A DNA stretch of 64,000 bases from assembly GCF_902726645.1 (NCBI RefSeq), contig NZ_CACVAO010000001.1, positions 3,084,764 to 3,148,763 on the forward strand, written 5' to 3'. A program made the translations under genes and the position numbers. The notes under the pieces were generated by a model. It searched no databases and was not told the DNA's origin. It saw only the letters and a list, made by a program, of their open reading frames with translations. Positions within the stretch are counted from its first letter, which is position 1, and the number at the start of each line of letters is the position of its first letter. The stretch is from Halobacillus ihumii. Its GTDB lineage: Bacteria; Bacillota; Bacilli; Bacillales; Halobacillaceae. This document shows positions 1 to 8,280 of the stretch, piece after piece.

Positions 1-838
1 ATGGGCTGAAGTGGACAGAGGCAAGGGAGGCCCCAAGTCCGGAGTTCTGCATCCCCACTTCAATGGAGACCGCGCGCTGTTTAGCAGCAGGCATTTTAAA
101 TAATTTGCCGATGCCATAGCCAATGAGATATCCGAGTACATTGTGGAGTACAACGATCGCGAATATGGTCATCCCTGTCTCAGCTAGTTGACTTTGGCTG
201 TCACTGATCACAGCAGCTACAATCGCTACAATGGCTGTGACAGAGACGAGGGGTAAGGCTTTTACTCCAGTTTGTACTTTTTTTCCTAGAAGTGCTTTTA
301 CCCCAAGGCCGAGTAAAATTGGGACTAGGACAATTTTTACGATGGACATAAACAATGCACCTGCTGAGACTGGAAGCCACTGACTGGCAAACAACAGGAC
401 GAGCACCGGTGTGAGAACGGGGGCAAGCAAGGTGGAAACCGATGTGATGGATACAGACAAAGCTGTGTCGCCTTTAGATAAATATGTCATCACGTTTGAT
501 GATGTTCCCCCGGGACAGCACCCTACTAAAATAACACCAACCGCTACCTCAGGAGATACGGGCAGGACTGTAACGAGTAAGAAAGCGAGCAAAGGCATGA
601 CCGTGAATTGGGCCGCTACGCCAATAGCTACGTCCTTGGGCCGACGAAATACTTCCTGAAAGTCTTGTTTGGATAATGTCAGCCCCATGCCGAACATGAT
701 AATTCCTAATAAGGGTACGATGTAGGGAACGATCCACGTAAAACCCGAAGGAAAAACGAAGGATAAAACCGCAAATAACAACACCCAAATGGCAAATGTA
801 CTCCCCACAAAACTGCTGATTTTCTCTAATGTTTTCAT
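1..838 (-). CDS. BASS-family sodium-coupled organic anion symporter (partial)
   Basis: About 279 codons are visible and the 3' end runs off the left edge. The product is almost entirely hydrophobic with many membrane helices. It carries the family's conserved stretch GCCPGGTSSNV near residue 95, where Na+ and substrate bind in the bile acid:sodium symporter fold. Bacterial members move organic anions such as keto acids or pantoate with sodium, which would suit a halophile, but the substrate cannot be read here. The ATG at 838 follows an AGGAGGAA ribosome binding site. It stands alone, with A/T-rich DNA upstream to 1008. Confidence 0.88.
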   Translation of the reverse strand, partial: MKTLEKISSFVGSTFAIWVLLFAVLSFVFPSGFTWIVPYIVPLLGIIMFGMGLTLSKQDFQEVFRRPKDVAIGVAAQFTVMPLLAFLLVTVLPVSPEVAVGVILVGCCPGGTSSNVMTYLSKGDTALSVSITSVSTLLAPVLTPVLVLLFASQWLPVSAGALFMSIVKIVLVPILLGLGVKALLGKKVQTGVKALPLVSVTAIVAIVAAVISDSQSQLAETGMTIFAIVVLHNVLGYLIGYGIGKLFKMPAAKQRAVSIEVGMQNSGLGASLASVHFSP

Positions 839-1008
839 ACTGTTCCTCCTTTTCAAATGAATTATTTTCAGATTATACTATATCTTCAGTTATTTAACTT
901 AGGAAAAATAAGAAAAAAATACAACTAAAAAATAATTATGGAGCATAAGGAGGGGAATAAAGAATAGCAACAGCAGAAAGGAGGCGCGGATACCATCGAC
1001 TTTTGATA

Positions 1009-1899
1009 CTAGGAATGATCATACTTTCGTTCGATAAACGTTGAGAGTGCTTTGTCCCAGTTAAATTCGAGCTGATGACGCACCGCATATAACATGTCAT
1101 GGAACACAGGCTGTACCCCGTAAAAGTCGCGTACTCGTTTATAAATGTGATTCTTATTTTCATATGTATCGTAATAGGATAGTATCTTTTTAGTAAAATG
1201 CCCTCCATATGTCCAGTAAAATCCGCCAAAATCAAAAGCCGGATCACCCCACATAGTGTCAGTGAAATCGATGACCCCAGTCATGATGTGTTTTTCCTGA
1301 TCAATTAGCAGGTTGGAGGTTGTTAAATCCCCGTGCAGGAAGGTTTTAGGGTGAACGGAAGGTGACTGAATAAACTGGCTAAACGTAGCGATGATCTCCG
1401 CTCTATAAAGATCATTAAAGTACGGAAAGAGTTTCTCTTCTATGGAGGAAAAAAGCTTTGTCCAGTTATCTGTGGTAAGGGGGTTCCTGAACTTTTTGAT
1501 CAAACTGGGTTGATGTTGCGGGAGGCGATGTAGTTTTGTTAAAAAGTCAGCGATAAGCTTTGCATTTGCTGGTGTGCAAACGTGCGAGGATTTTATACCT
1601 GCTAGAGGCTGGCCAGGAATTTTACGATAGGATACTCCTATTAATTCTTGATTTTCATTATAAAGTGAGGAATACTTTGGGATTTCCAACATAGGATTCG
1701 TGTTGTGGAGTGCCTGCAGAAGCTCAGCCTCGAGAATTACCTTAGAAGCTACTTCAAGTGTTTTCGGGAAGCGAAATACCGTTTGTTCATTGACTATATA
1801 GAGATCGTTATCCCATCCGTCAGTATTCTTTTGCAGACTGGTGATAGTTTGCCCGCTTAAATGAGACTGGATAAAGCGGCGTTGCTCTCTAGTGTCCAT
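1009..1899 (-). CDS. APH-family phosphotransferase
   Basis: 296 aa with the aminoglycoside phosphotransferase/choline kinase fold. The catalytic loop HGDLTTSNLL lies at residues 189-198 (base Asp191, Asn196) and the metal-binding DFTD begins at Asp211. The C-terminal half has the family's pattern of aromatic helices. Such proteins phosphorylate small hydroxylated molecules with ATP, and most chromosomal members have no proven link to drug resistance. The ATG at 1899 has a GGGGGA site 8-9 nt upstream. It lies downstream of the symporter gene on the same strand, separated by a terminator, so it is probably expressed only partly with it. Confidence 0.85.
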   Translation of the reverse strand: MDTREQRRFIQSHLSGQTITSLQKNTDGWDNDLYIVNEQTVFRFPKTLEVASKVILEAELLQALHNTNPMLEIPKYSSLYNENQELIGVSYRKIPGQPLAGIKSSHVCTPANAKLIADFLTKLHRLPQHQPSLIKKFRNPLTTDNWTKLFSSIEEKLFPYFNDLYRAEIIATFSQFIQSPSVHPKTFLHGDLTTSNLLIDQEKHIMTGVIDFTDTMWGDPAFDFGGFYWTYGGHFTKKILSYYDTYENKNHIYKRVRDFYGVQPVFHDMLYAVRHQLEFNWDKALSTFIERKYDHS

Positions 1900-1914
1900 C
1901 GATATTTTCCCCCT

Positions 1915-1946
1915 TTTAAAAAGAGCAGACCATTATGGTCTGCTCT
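1915..1946 (-). terminator. Intrinsic terminator after the DAACS symporter gene
   Basis: A perfect 10-bp stem (AGAGCAGACC, 1922-1931, with its complement at 1937-1946) and a 5-nt loop are followed on the minus strand by TTTTTAAAA. It lies 17 bp past the symporter stop codon. Confidence 0.85.
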
Positions 1947-1962
1947 GAAGATGTGTATATAT

Positions 1963-3216
1963 TTAGTTGCTTACGTGACTAATGTCTGACTCCACGGGCT
2001 CTTCTGGAAGGCCGTGTTTCTTCTCTGTTTCCGTTACAACCACAGCACAAGCTGCATCACCAGTAATATTGATAGCTGTACGGGTCATGTCAAGAAGTCG
2101 GTCGATCCCGATAATCAGTGCAATACCTTCTACTGGAAGGCTTACCTGGTTAAGAACCATGGCCAGCATGATCAGTCCAACACCCGGAACTCCTGCTGTT
2201 CCGATACTAGCGAGCACGGCAGTGAGAACGACCATAACTAGTTGAGTAAATCCTAGGTCTGTTCCATAAACCTGTGCAATAAAGATCGTTGCTACCCCTT
2301 GCATGATAGCCGTACCATCCATGTTTATCGTTGCGCCTAATGGCTGCACAAAGCCGCTAATCGGTTTAGGGACACCTAAGTTTTCCTGAGCCGTTTTCAT
2401 AGAAACCGGCAGTGTTGAACTACTGCTTGACGTACTAAATCCTACCGTTGCTGCAGGAAAGAAGCCTTTAAAGAAACGGATTGGATTCATTTTACCGAGT
2501 AAGGAGACAGCTCCGCCATACACAACAAATGCGTGTATAAATAATGCGAGTATGACGACAAGCATATAGGCTGCCATCGCTTTAGCACCATCAAGCCCCA
2601 TTTCACCGATGGCAGAAGCTAGTAACCCGAAGGCGCCATATGGAGCAAATCGCATAATTAAGTTAACAAGAAACATCATAATTTCATTACCTTGTTCAAT
2701 GACCTTCGTTACACCTTCAACCTTTTTGCCAAGCATGGTTAGCGCAAAGCCAACAAAAATGGAGAAAGCAATGATTTGCAGCATATTTCCTTCGGCCATC
2801 GCCTGAATAGGGTTAGTAGGGATAATTCCTGTAAATGTTTCAACGACACTTGGAGCTTTTTCACTTTCGTATTGTGCTCCAGACGTATCAATTCCTGAAT
2901 TTCCAGGTTCAAACAAGTAAGCTAGCCCAATAGCAATTGAAATGGCGATCGTTGTAGTGACAAGGAAAAAAGCAATTGTTTTCGTTCCAATTCGCCCTAG
3001 TTTCTTAGGGTCTCCTAATGAAGCTACTCCTAGAGTAATCGAGAAAAACACGATAGGAACGACTAACATCTTAATTAAGTTTAGAAAGATCGTTCCTAGT
3101 GGACTAAATATATAAGCATCTAAAGTATCAAATAAATCCGGTGCTAAAAAGTGTAAAACTAGACCGACGACAGCACCTAGAGCAAGTCCGATTAAAATCT
3201 TTGCTGTTAATTTCAT
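1963..3216 (-). CDS. Dicarboxylate/amino acid:cation symporter (DAACS, GltP/GltT type)
   Basis: 417 aa integral membrane protein that takes up glutamate, aspartate or C4-dicarboxylates with Na+ or H+. The diagnostic serine-rich re-entrant loop STSSSSST lies at about residues 261-268, and NMDGT, the sodium/substrate site of this family, at about 298-302. Eight helices and two hairpin loops can be followed along the protein. The ATG at 3216 is preceded by an AAGGGGG site. A cre-like palindrome just upstream suggests carbon catabolite control. The exact substrate is not determined by sequence; glutamate uptake would fit the proline and glutamine genes elsewhere in the window. Confidence 0.93.
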   Translation of the reverse strand: MKLTAKILIGLALGAVVGLVLHFLAPDLFDTLDAYIFSPLGTIFLNLIKMLVVPIVFFSITLGVASLGDPKKLGRIGTKTIAFFLVTTTIAISIAIGLAYLFEPGNSGIDTSGAQYESEKAPSVVETFTGIIPTNPIQAMAEGNMLQIIAFSIFVGFALTMLGKKVEGVTKVIEQGNEIMMFLVNLIMRFAPYGAFGLLASAIGEMGLDGAKAMAAYMLVVILALFIHAFVVYGGAVSLLGKMNPIRFFKGFFPAATVGFSTSSSSSTLPVSMKTAQENLGVPKPISGFVQPLGATINMDGTAIMQGVATIFIAQVYGTDLGFTQLVMVVLTAVLASIGTAGVPGVGLIMLAMVLNQVSLPVEGIALIIGIDRLLDMTRTAINITGDAACAVVVTETEKKHGLPEEPVESDISHVSN

Positions 3217-3795
3217 ACATTTACCCCCTTAGGTATATTATTGAGAGCGTTTACTTAATCAATTATAGTGTCTCTCAGCTGGTGGTATGCGTCATGGAGT
3301 TAAGTTAAATCGATTGTTTTAAAGAAGCTTATATGTCGGTGACACCTAACAGGAATAACCGTAAGCGTGTTTGCAAAGGCTTGGCAGCTTCTGCGGAGAG
3401 GAGAAGCTGCCAAGTTATAAAAAGGATTTATCACGGCAGGAATATTGTATATATGGTGGTGATCATGCTTTGTGTAAATAATAATAAAACATCTTCAAAT
3501 TAACTCACTCAGCCGCTTGGCAAGCTACTAATAGAACAAACATGCTCGCTTAAACGGCTCGACGACACTTTCCCTTAATTATAAACTATCACAATTATGT
3601 GTTTACATAAAGACAAAAAATTTTCCAAAATCACATAACTCCTATTAAATCAGCATTTTTCGATAGATTTTCCGAAAAAACGATAGAATTTGCCCCCTTA
3701 AATAGATAAAACTGGTTTTTTTCTGATTAATTATAGAATCGTTTGCTTGAAAGTGAGAAAATTACAGGATAGAACGGGAAGGAGATTTGGTACAT
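3217..3795. other. 580-bp intergenic region with a 13-bp hairpin
   Basis: This A/T-rich gap separates two divergent genes. It holds a perfect 13-bp inverted repeat (CTTGGCAGCTTCT at 3380-3392, complement at 3402-3414) that lacks a T-run on either strand, so it is not a clear terminator. Two direct repeats of CGATAGA (3661 and 3681, 20 bp apart) lie before the HIT gene. I found no convincing gene. Confidence 0.5.
3242..3255. promoter_or_regulatory. Possible cre (CcpA) site before the DAACS symporter
   Basis: TGAGAGCGTTTACT resembles the cre consensus TGWAARCGYTWWCA with two mismatches. It lies 26 bp upstream of the symporter start, where CcpA could repress. This is a weak single-site match. 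Confidence 0.4.
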
Positions 3796-4212
3796 ATGAA
3801 TAACGACTGTCCATTTTGTCACATTGATCAAGATCCAGAGCAACAGGTTATTTTTGAAAATGCCACCTGCTACTTTATTCAAAAGTCTTCTGAACAGGAA
3901 ATTCTAGAGGGGAGTGGAGTGATTGTCCCTAAAACTCATACTAAAACCGTGTTCGATTTATCTTCGGAACAGTGGAAAGACTCGCAAGAATTGTTGAATA
4001 AAACAAAGGATTATCTGGATCGCATCTATTCTCCAGATGGATACAGTGTCGGATGGAACACCGGGGAGGTCGGCGGTCAGTCGATTCCTCATGCTCATTT
4101 GCACGTGATTCCAAGGTATAAGGATGAACCATATGCGGGTAAAGGGATCCGGTACTGGATTAAACAACCCAGTAATTCACGCCAATACACAAAGCAGATG
4201 AGATCGGAATAA
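3796..4212 (+). CDS. HIT family protein
   Basis: 138 aa from the ATG at 3796, chosen because AAGGAG lies 11 nt upstream, whereas the in-frame TTG at 3787 is too close to it. The histidine triad HAHLHV lies at residues 99-104 with the nucleophile His in the expected place, and an N-terminal CxxC pair (Cys5, Cys8) could hold zinc as in Hint-type proteins. These enzymes hydrolyse nucleoside phosphoramidates or dinucleoside polyphosphates in the cytoplasm. It is monocistronic, and the true substrate is unknown. Confidence 0.92.
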   Translation: MNNDCPFCHIDQDPEQQVIFENATCYFIQKSSEQEILEGSGVIVPKTHTKTVFDLSSEQWKDSQELLNKTKDYLDRIYSPDGYSVGWNTGEVGGQSIPHAHLHVIPRYKDEPYAGKGIRYWIKQPSNSRQYTKQMRSE

Positions 4213-4587
4213 AAATTGAGCAGTCATGAAGAATGACCTTGTGAGAGAGGGGCGAAAGCTTGGGTGTAAAGGGGAAATTCTACTTATACCTCTGCTTTTG
4301 TAAGGTAGTCAAATAGCCTCGTGTTTCTCAATCTTATCTTCCAAGAAAGGAATAAAATAGTGTCTTGTCGTCTAAAGCTGATAAAAAATCGGAAGATTAT
4401 GAAATAGATTGCAAGATTCGCTTTTTTTCTACAAGTGATCTTTTGTAAAATATAATAGTGTTTTATAAAATAGGTTTTCTATATGAATGAATACTCACTC
4501 ACAGGAAGGGATGAATGATGTTCGATATTAAAACGATCTATAAATGAAGGTGGAATCAGAAAGGTTTATGTAAATTGAGGTGACAGG
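4213..4587. other. Intergenic region with promoter-like elements
   Basis: 375 bp without a credible gene. A TATAAT (4451-4456) with a poor -35 precedes a FadR-like palindrome (4483-4502). A nine-codon open frame (ATG at 4518) follows GGAAGGGATGAATG but is too short to call. Confidence 0.4.
4483..4502. promoter_or_regulatory. FadR (YsiA)-like operator
   Basis: The site starts ATGAATGA, continues TACTCA and ends CTCAC. It matches the B. subtilis FadR consensus TGAATGANTANTCATTCA at all but two fixed positions. It sits about 27-46 bp downstream of a TATAAT, a repressor-like position. No fatty-acid gene follows, only a GNAT gene at 4588. Confidence 0.45.
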
Positions 4588-5028
4588 TTGAAATACAAGG
4601 TGAAATTAGAAATGGAGCGAAACAGTAAGTTTCAGGAGTACCTTCATCATAAGATTATGGAGTACAACGAAGATTTTTCTTTGCATCATAGTCTTACTAG
4701 ACGCCGAAGCTCAGCCCAGCCAATCAATATGATCGTAACAAATATAGACAACAGATGGGTAGGTGGAATGTCTGCGGAACTATATTCAAGCTGGCTTGAA
4801 ATCATAGATTTGTGGTTTAGCAGAACATTTCGAGGAATAGGTATTGGAACAGAGTTACTTCATAAGGCAGAGTCTATGGCTAGAAAAAGAGGAGCTGAAT
4901 ACTCCATGTTAACTACATTCGATTTTCAAGCGAAATCTTTTTATGAAGCAAAGGGGTACAAAGTTGTTGGTGAATTAAAAGATCATCCCCCGGGGTCAAG
5001 TTTTTATACGTTGACTAAAAGTCTATAA
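4588..5028 (+). CDS. GNAT family N-acetyltransferase
   Basis: 146 aa starting at TTG 4588, with GAGGTGA about 5 nt upstream. The acetyl-CoA binding motif A appears as RGIGIGTELL around residues 88-97 after a beta strand (LEIIDLWFSR), and the C-terminal motif FYEAKGYKVVGE is typical of the fold. It would transfer an acetyl group from acetyl-CoA to an amine; the substrate is unknown. The next gene, a Nudix hydrolase, starts 48 bp downstream on the same strand, so the two may be co-transcribed. Confidence 0.85.
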   Translation: MKYKVKLEMERNSKFQEYLHHKIMEYNEDFSLHHSLTRRRSSAQPINMIVTNIDNRWVGGMSAELYSSWLEIIDLWFSRTFRGIGIGTELLHKAESMARKRGAEYSMLTTFDFQAKSFYEAKGYKVVGELKDHPPGSSFYTLTKSL

Positions 5029-5076
5029 GAATGTATAACCGCACCATATCTTTTATAAACGTTGGGAGACTGGATT

Positions 5077-5532
5077 ATGGGGTATGTGGAAGATTTAAGA
5101 AAAATTGTTGGGCACCGGCCGCTCATTTTGACAGGGGCTGTTGTGATCATCGTAAATCCGGACGGCAAAGTCCTCCTGCAACAGCGGAAATTTCCTAAAG
5201 ATGTATGGGGCCTGCCCGGAGGCTTGATGGAGCTCGGGGAATCTACGGAGGAGGCAGCGAAAAGAGAAGTGTTTGAAGAAACTCGGCTTCAGGTGTGTAA
5301 TTTAGAGTTAATGGATGTATATTCGGGGTCTGATTTTTACGTTGTGGCCCAAAATGGTGATGAATATTATTCGGTAACTACGGTCTATACAACTTCCTCT
5401 TATACAGGCTGCTTAAGGGCCGATCCTGAAGAGTCAATACAGTGTTCTTTCGCAGATCCTGTTAATTTGCCGGAAAATATGGTTGGAAGTCATCGATTCA
5501 TGATTGAAGAATACGTGAAGAGGAAAACTTAA
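5077..5532 (+). CDS. Nudix hydrolase
   Basis: 151 aa from the ATG at 5077, which has GGGAGA 8 nt upstream; an in-frame TTG at 5062 lacks a site. The complete Nudix box occupies about residues 49-71: a GG pair, then REVFEET with the metal-binding glutamates. These enzymes hydrolyse nucleoside diphosphates linked to another group. The N-terminal sequence (YVEDLRKIVGHRPLI) is common among Bacillaceae members annotated as ADP-ribose or mutT-like hydrolases. The substrate is not deducible. A bidirectional terminator follows. Confidence 0.92.
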   Translation: MGYVEDLRKIVGHRPLILTGAVVIIVNPDGKVLLQQRKFPKDVWGLPGGLMELGESTEEAAKREVFEETRLQVCNLELMDVYSGSDFYVVAQNGDEYYSVTTVYTTSSYTGCLRADPEESIQCSFADPVNLPENMVGSHRFMIEEYVKRKT

Positions 5533-5558
5533 AATGATCTGAGTGGGTACAGCTAAAG

Positions 5559-5593
5559 AAAAGGACAAGAACTGAAAAAGTTCTTGTCCTTTT
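5559..5593. terminator. Bidirectional terminator between Nudix and Lrp genes
   Basis: A perfect 15-bp stem (5559-5573 with 5579-5593) and GAAAA loop, flanked by A-runs and T-runs, serves both convergent genes. The last bases overlap the stop codon of the Lrp gene. Confidence 0.92.
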
Positions 5594-6059
5594 ATAATTT
5601 TAAGCCGCTTCTGCTTTTAAACCGGCGCAGCAGTGTATGGCTTTCGACTCTCGTGATCCCTTCGAGAGCATAGAGCTCATTATTTATAAACGACTCCAGT
5701 TCTTTAAAATCTTTTACCAGCACATGCATATGAAGCGTGCTCGGTCCAGTCATTTGGTAGCAGCTGGCTACATAAGGATTGTTTGCTAAATTCTCGGCTA
5801 CCTCTACAAGTGAACGCGGCTCACAATCCACTTCGAAAAAAGCAGAAACTTTTTTTCCTACCTTTTCACTGTTCACGACCGCTGTGAATCTTTCAATCAC
5901 TCCATGTTCAATCAGCTGATTTACCCTCGAACGGACCGCTACGCGTGAGAGCCCGAGAGTTTTCCCTATATCGGCATAAGACTGCCGGCCATCTTCTATC
6001 AACAGTTCAAGGATACGTTTGTCTGTGTCATCAATTTTTATTTTTAACTCATCTTCCAT
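5592..6059 (-). CDS. Lrp/AsnC family transcriptional regulator (YwrC-like)
   Basis: 155 aa from the ATG at 6059 (AGGTGG about 9 nt upstream); a GTG at 6065 is possible. The N-terminal winged helix-turn-helix (residues about 10-60; RILELLIEDGRQSYADIGKTL then SRVAVRSRVNQL) is followed by a RAM ligand-binding domain, which makes octamers and senses small molecules such as amino acids. It is divergent from the peptide transporter/GGT/CHR operon at 6395-14607. B. subtilis has the same set: YwrC (Lrp type) beside YwrD (GGT) and YwrB/YwrA (CHR). It probably controls that operon. Confidence 0.92.
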   Translation of the reverse strand: MEDELKIKIDDTDKRILELLIEDGRQSYADIGKTLGLSRVAVRSRVNQLIEHGVIERFTAVVNSEKVGKKVSAFFEVDCEPRSLVEVAENLANNPYVASCYQMTGPSTLHMHVLVKDFKELESFINNELYALEGITRVESHTLLRRFKSRSGLKL

Positions 6060-6229
6060 AGACACCCACCTAACAGGAGTAGTAAATCGTTTTGACTAGA
6101 TTGATTGTATTTTTTTCCATTATGACAACTTTACGTAAAAATCGTAGCACGAAGCATCTTTTCTTTCAAATGATAATTGAAATATGGGAAAAAATAAAAA
6201 AATCTGAATTTTTAACAAAAAGGGGTTTT

Positions 6230-6311
6230 AAAATTTTGAAAATTACCTTATAATCAACAACAATATATACGATTGTTAATTATATTAACTAATTGATTAA
6301 CGATTGTAAAT
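6230..6311 (+). promoter_or_regulatory. Control region of the peptide transporter/GGT operon
   Basis: A TATAAT -10 (6249-6254) lies between a CodY-like box (6230-6244, 12 of 15 positions of AATTTTCWGAAAATT) and two direct repeats, ACGATTGTTAAT (6269-6280) and ACGATTGTAAAT (6300-6311), spaced exactly 31 bp, about three helical turns. This spacing suits an oligomeric regulator such as the divergent Lrp protein. An inverted AACAAT/ATTGTT overlaps the first repeat. Assignment to regulators is inference. Confidence 0.45.
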
Positions 6312-6394
6312 TAGAAGTAGGTGATTTAATTTGAAAGTAAAATAAACATGTTATGATCCTTTCGGGGTAACTTTACTTAAAAAGGAGGGGGAAG

Positions 6395-7336
6395 ATGGTT
6401 GGTTTAATAGTAAAACGGTTCTTGCAGTTGTTACTTTTGCTCTTTGGCATTTCTTTTCTCGTTTTCATGAGCATGCACATCGCACCTGGTGATCCAGCAA
6501 CAGTCATAGGCGGTCCGACGGCAACAGAGTCAGATCTCGAAGCCATTCGAGAAGAATTAGGACTGAATCGTCCGGTACTTGTACAATATGTCGATTACAT
6601 AAAAGGTGTTGTACAAGGGGATCTAGGTTACTCATTCCAAAACAATCAATCAGTGACAGAAGCGATCATGACACGTTTTCCGCAAACGTTAAACCTGGCT
6701 GTGGCCAGTATGATTGTAGCCATATTAATCGGTGTGCCGGCAGGGATTATTTCAGCTATCAAACAGAATTCCTGGTTTGACTTTTCAAGTACTACCATTG
6801 CACTTGCGGGTATTTCCATTCCAAACTTCTGGCTGGGCGCCATGCTTATCCTGATCTTCTCTGTACAGTTGCAATGGCTGCCCGTTGGAGGCTTGAGTGC
6901 ACCCTTTTGGACGATTGAAGGGCTCAAGCAGCTTATCCTTCCTGCGATAACATTGGGAACAGCTTCAGCTGCTATGATTGCAAGGATGAGCAGGTCAGCC
7001 ATGCTTGAAGTGATTCGCGCAGACTACATCCGAACAGCAAAAGCCAAAGGAGTAAAATCCTGGGGTGTGATCTGGGTGCACGCTTTGAGAAACGCTATGA
7101 TCCCTGTCATCACTGTAATCGGGTTGAATTTCGGATTTCTACTTGGCGGGACAATCATCACGGAACAAGTATTTGCGATTAATGGTGTAGGCAGGTTAAT
7201 GATTGATGCGATCGCCGCTCGTGACTTTCCAGTTGTGCAAGGCACTGTGTTATTAGTGGCAACACTATTCGTGGTTGTCAATTTGATTGTAGATATTATT
7301 TACGCCTTTATTGATCCTAGGATCAGCTACGACTAA
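6395..7336 (+). CDS. Peptide ABC transporter permease (OppB/DppB type)
   Basis: 313 aa, six membrane helices, beginning MVGLIVKRFLQLLLLLFGISF as in the DppB/OppB half of the permease pair. The cytoplasmic EAA-type loop (YIRTAKAKGVKSWGVIWVHA) contacts the ATPase. The ATG has AAGGAGGGGG 6-7 nt upstream. First gene of a tightly packed operon (18-bp gap to the next gene) that also holds the second permease, a lipoprotein receptor, two ATPases, a gamma-glutamyltransferase and CHR transporters. That context suggests gamma-glutamyl peptides, perhaps glutathione, as cargo; this is inference. Confidence 0.93.
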   Translation: MVGLIVKRFLQLLLLLFGISFLVFMSMHIAPGDPATVIGGPTATESDLEAIREELGLNRPVLVQYVDYIKGVVQGDLGYSFQNNQSVTEAIMTRFPQTLNLAVASMIVAILIGVPAGIISAIKQNSWFDFSSTTIALAGISIPNFWLGAMLILIFSVQLQWLPVGGLSAPFWTIEGLKQLILPAITLGTASAAMIARMSRSAMLEVIRADYIRTAKAKGVKSWGVIWVHALRNAMIPVITVIGLNFGFLLGGTIITEQVFAINGVGRLMIDAIAARDFPVVQGTVLLVATLFVVVNLIVDIIYAFIDPRISYD

Positions 7337-7354
7337 ACGGAAGGAGGTCATGTA

Positions 7355-8263
7355 ATGGCAAGTTCAGAATTAATTGGCAACAGAGAAGTGAAAATAGAGA
7401 CTAAGAAACAAAAGAAAGAACGAATGTTAGTCAAGACGATTAAGCGTTTGTTGAAAAACAAATTGGCTGTTTTTGGACTTATTATCATTGCTATCCAAGT
7501 AATTATGGCTGTTTTTGCGCCTCTGTTCGCGGGATATGATCCAGTGGAACAAGATCTTCCGAACGCCCAGCTTGGCATCGGGGCTGAAGGACATTGGCTC
7601 GGCACGGATAATTACGGCAGAGATGTGTGGTCACGGCTTGTGTTCGGAGCACGAATCTCGCTTATTGTCGGTGTGACGTCGGTTTCACTCGGTTTAATTG
7701 GAGGCGTTATTCTAGGGCTGCTTTCGGGATATTTTAAGAAACTCGACGGACCAATTATGCGAGTTGTTGATTTATTGTTTGCTTTCCCAGGAATCCTGCT
7801 CGCCATGCTTATTATTGCCATGTTAGGTACTAGCTTAGTAAACGTTGTCATTGCTATCAGTATTTGGTCAGTTCCAACGTGTGCCAGAATCGTTCGAGGA
7901 AGTGTGCTATCTGTTAAAAAACAGGAATATATCCTGGCTATGAGATCGCTTGGAGCCAGTAATAAAAGAATTTTATTTAAGCACATTCTCCCTAACTGTA
8001 TGGCGCCGATTATTGTATTCGCTACGATGCGAATGGCAACAGCAATATTGTCCACTGCAGCTTTGAGTTTCTTAGGTTTAGGTGCTCAGCCGCCTACTCC
8101 TGAGTGGGGAGCCATGATTGCAACGGGACAGGATTTTATGTTTACGTCCCCGCATTTAACGATTATCCCGGGAATAGCAATTATGCTGGTTGTATTTGCG
8201 TTTAATGTGGTAGGGGATGGCTTGAGGGATGCGCTTGATCCTAATATGGAGCTAGATACTTAA
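7355..8263 (+). CDS. Peptide ABC transporter permease (OppC/DppC type)
   Basis: 302 aa. A basic cytoplasmic N terminus precedes a first helix near residue 35, then a large periplasm-side loop with GTDNYGRDVWSRL, the hallmark of DppC/OppC proteins, and five further helices. The EAA loop YILAMRSLGASNKRILFKHI is well conserved. It pairs with the preceding permease to form the channel. Strong ribosome site GGAAGGAGG before the ATG; the receptor gene starts 17 bp downstream. Confidence 0.93.
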   Translation: MASSELIGNREVKIETKKQKKERMLVKTIKRLLKNKLAVFGLIIIAIQVIMAVFAPLFAGYDPVEQDLPNAQLGIGAEGHWLGTDNYGRDVWSRLVFGARISLIVGVTSVSLGLIGGVILGLLSGYFKKLDGPIMRVVDLLFAFPGILLAMLIIAMLGTSLVNVVIAISIWSVPTCARIVRGSVLSVKKQEYILAMRSLGASNKRILFKHILPNCMAPIIVFATMRMATAILSTAALSFLGLGAQPPTPEWGAMIATGQDFMFTSPHLTIIPGIAIMLVVFAFNVVGDGLRDALDPNMELDT

Positions 8264-8280
8264 AATGGGAGGTTTTTAAT

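Noticed and set aside
3380..3414. Terminator between the symporter and HIT genes
   Set aside because: The 13-bp hairpin has no T-run on either strand and lies between divergent genes, upstream of both.
4518..4544. Nine-codon leader peptide before the GNAT gene
   Set aside because: Too short and not linked to any attenuator structure.
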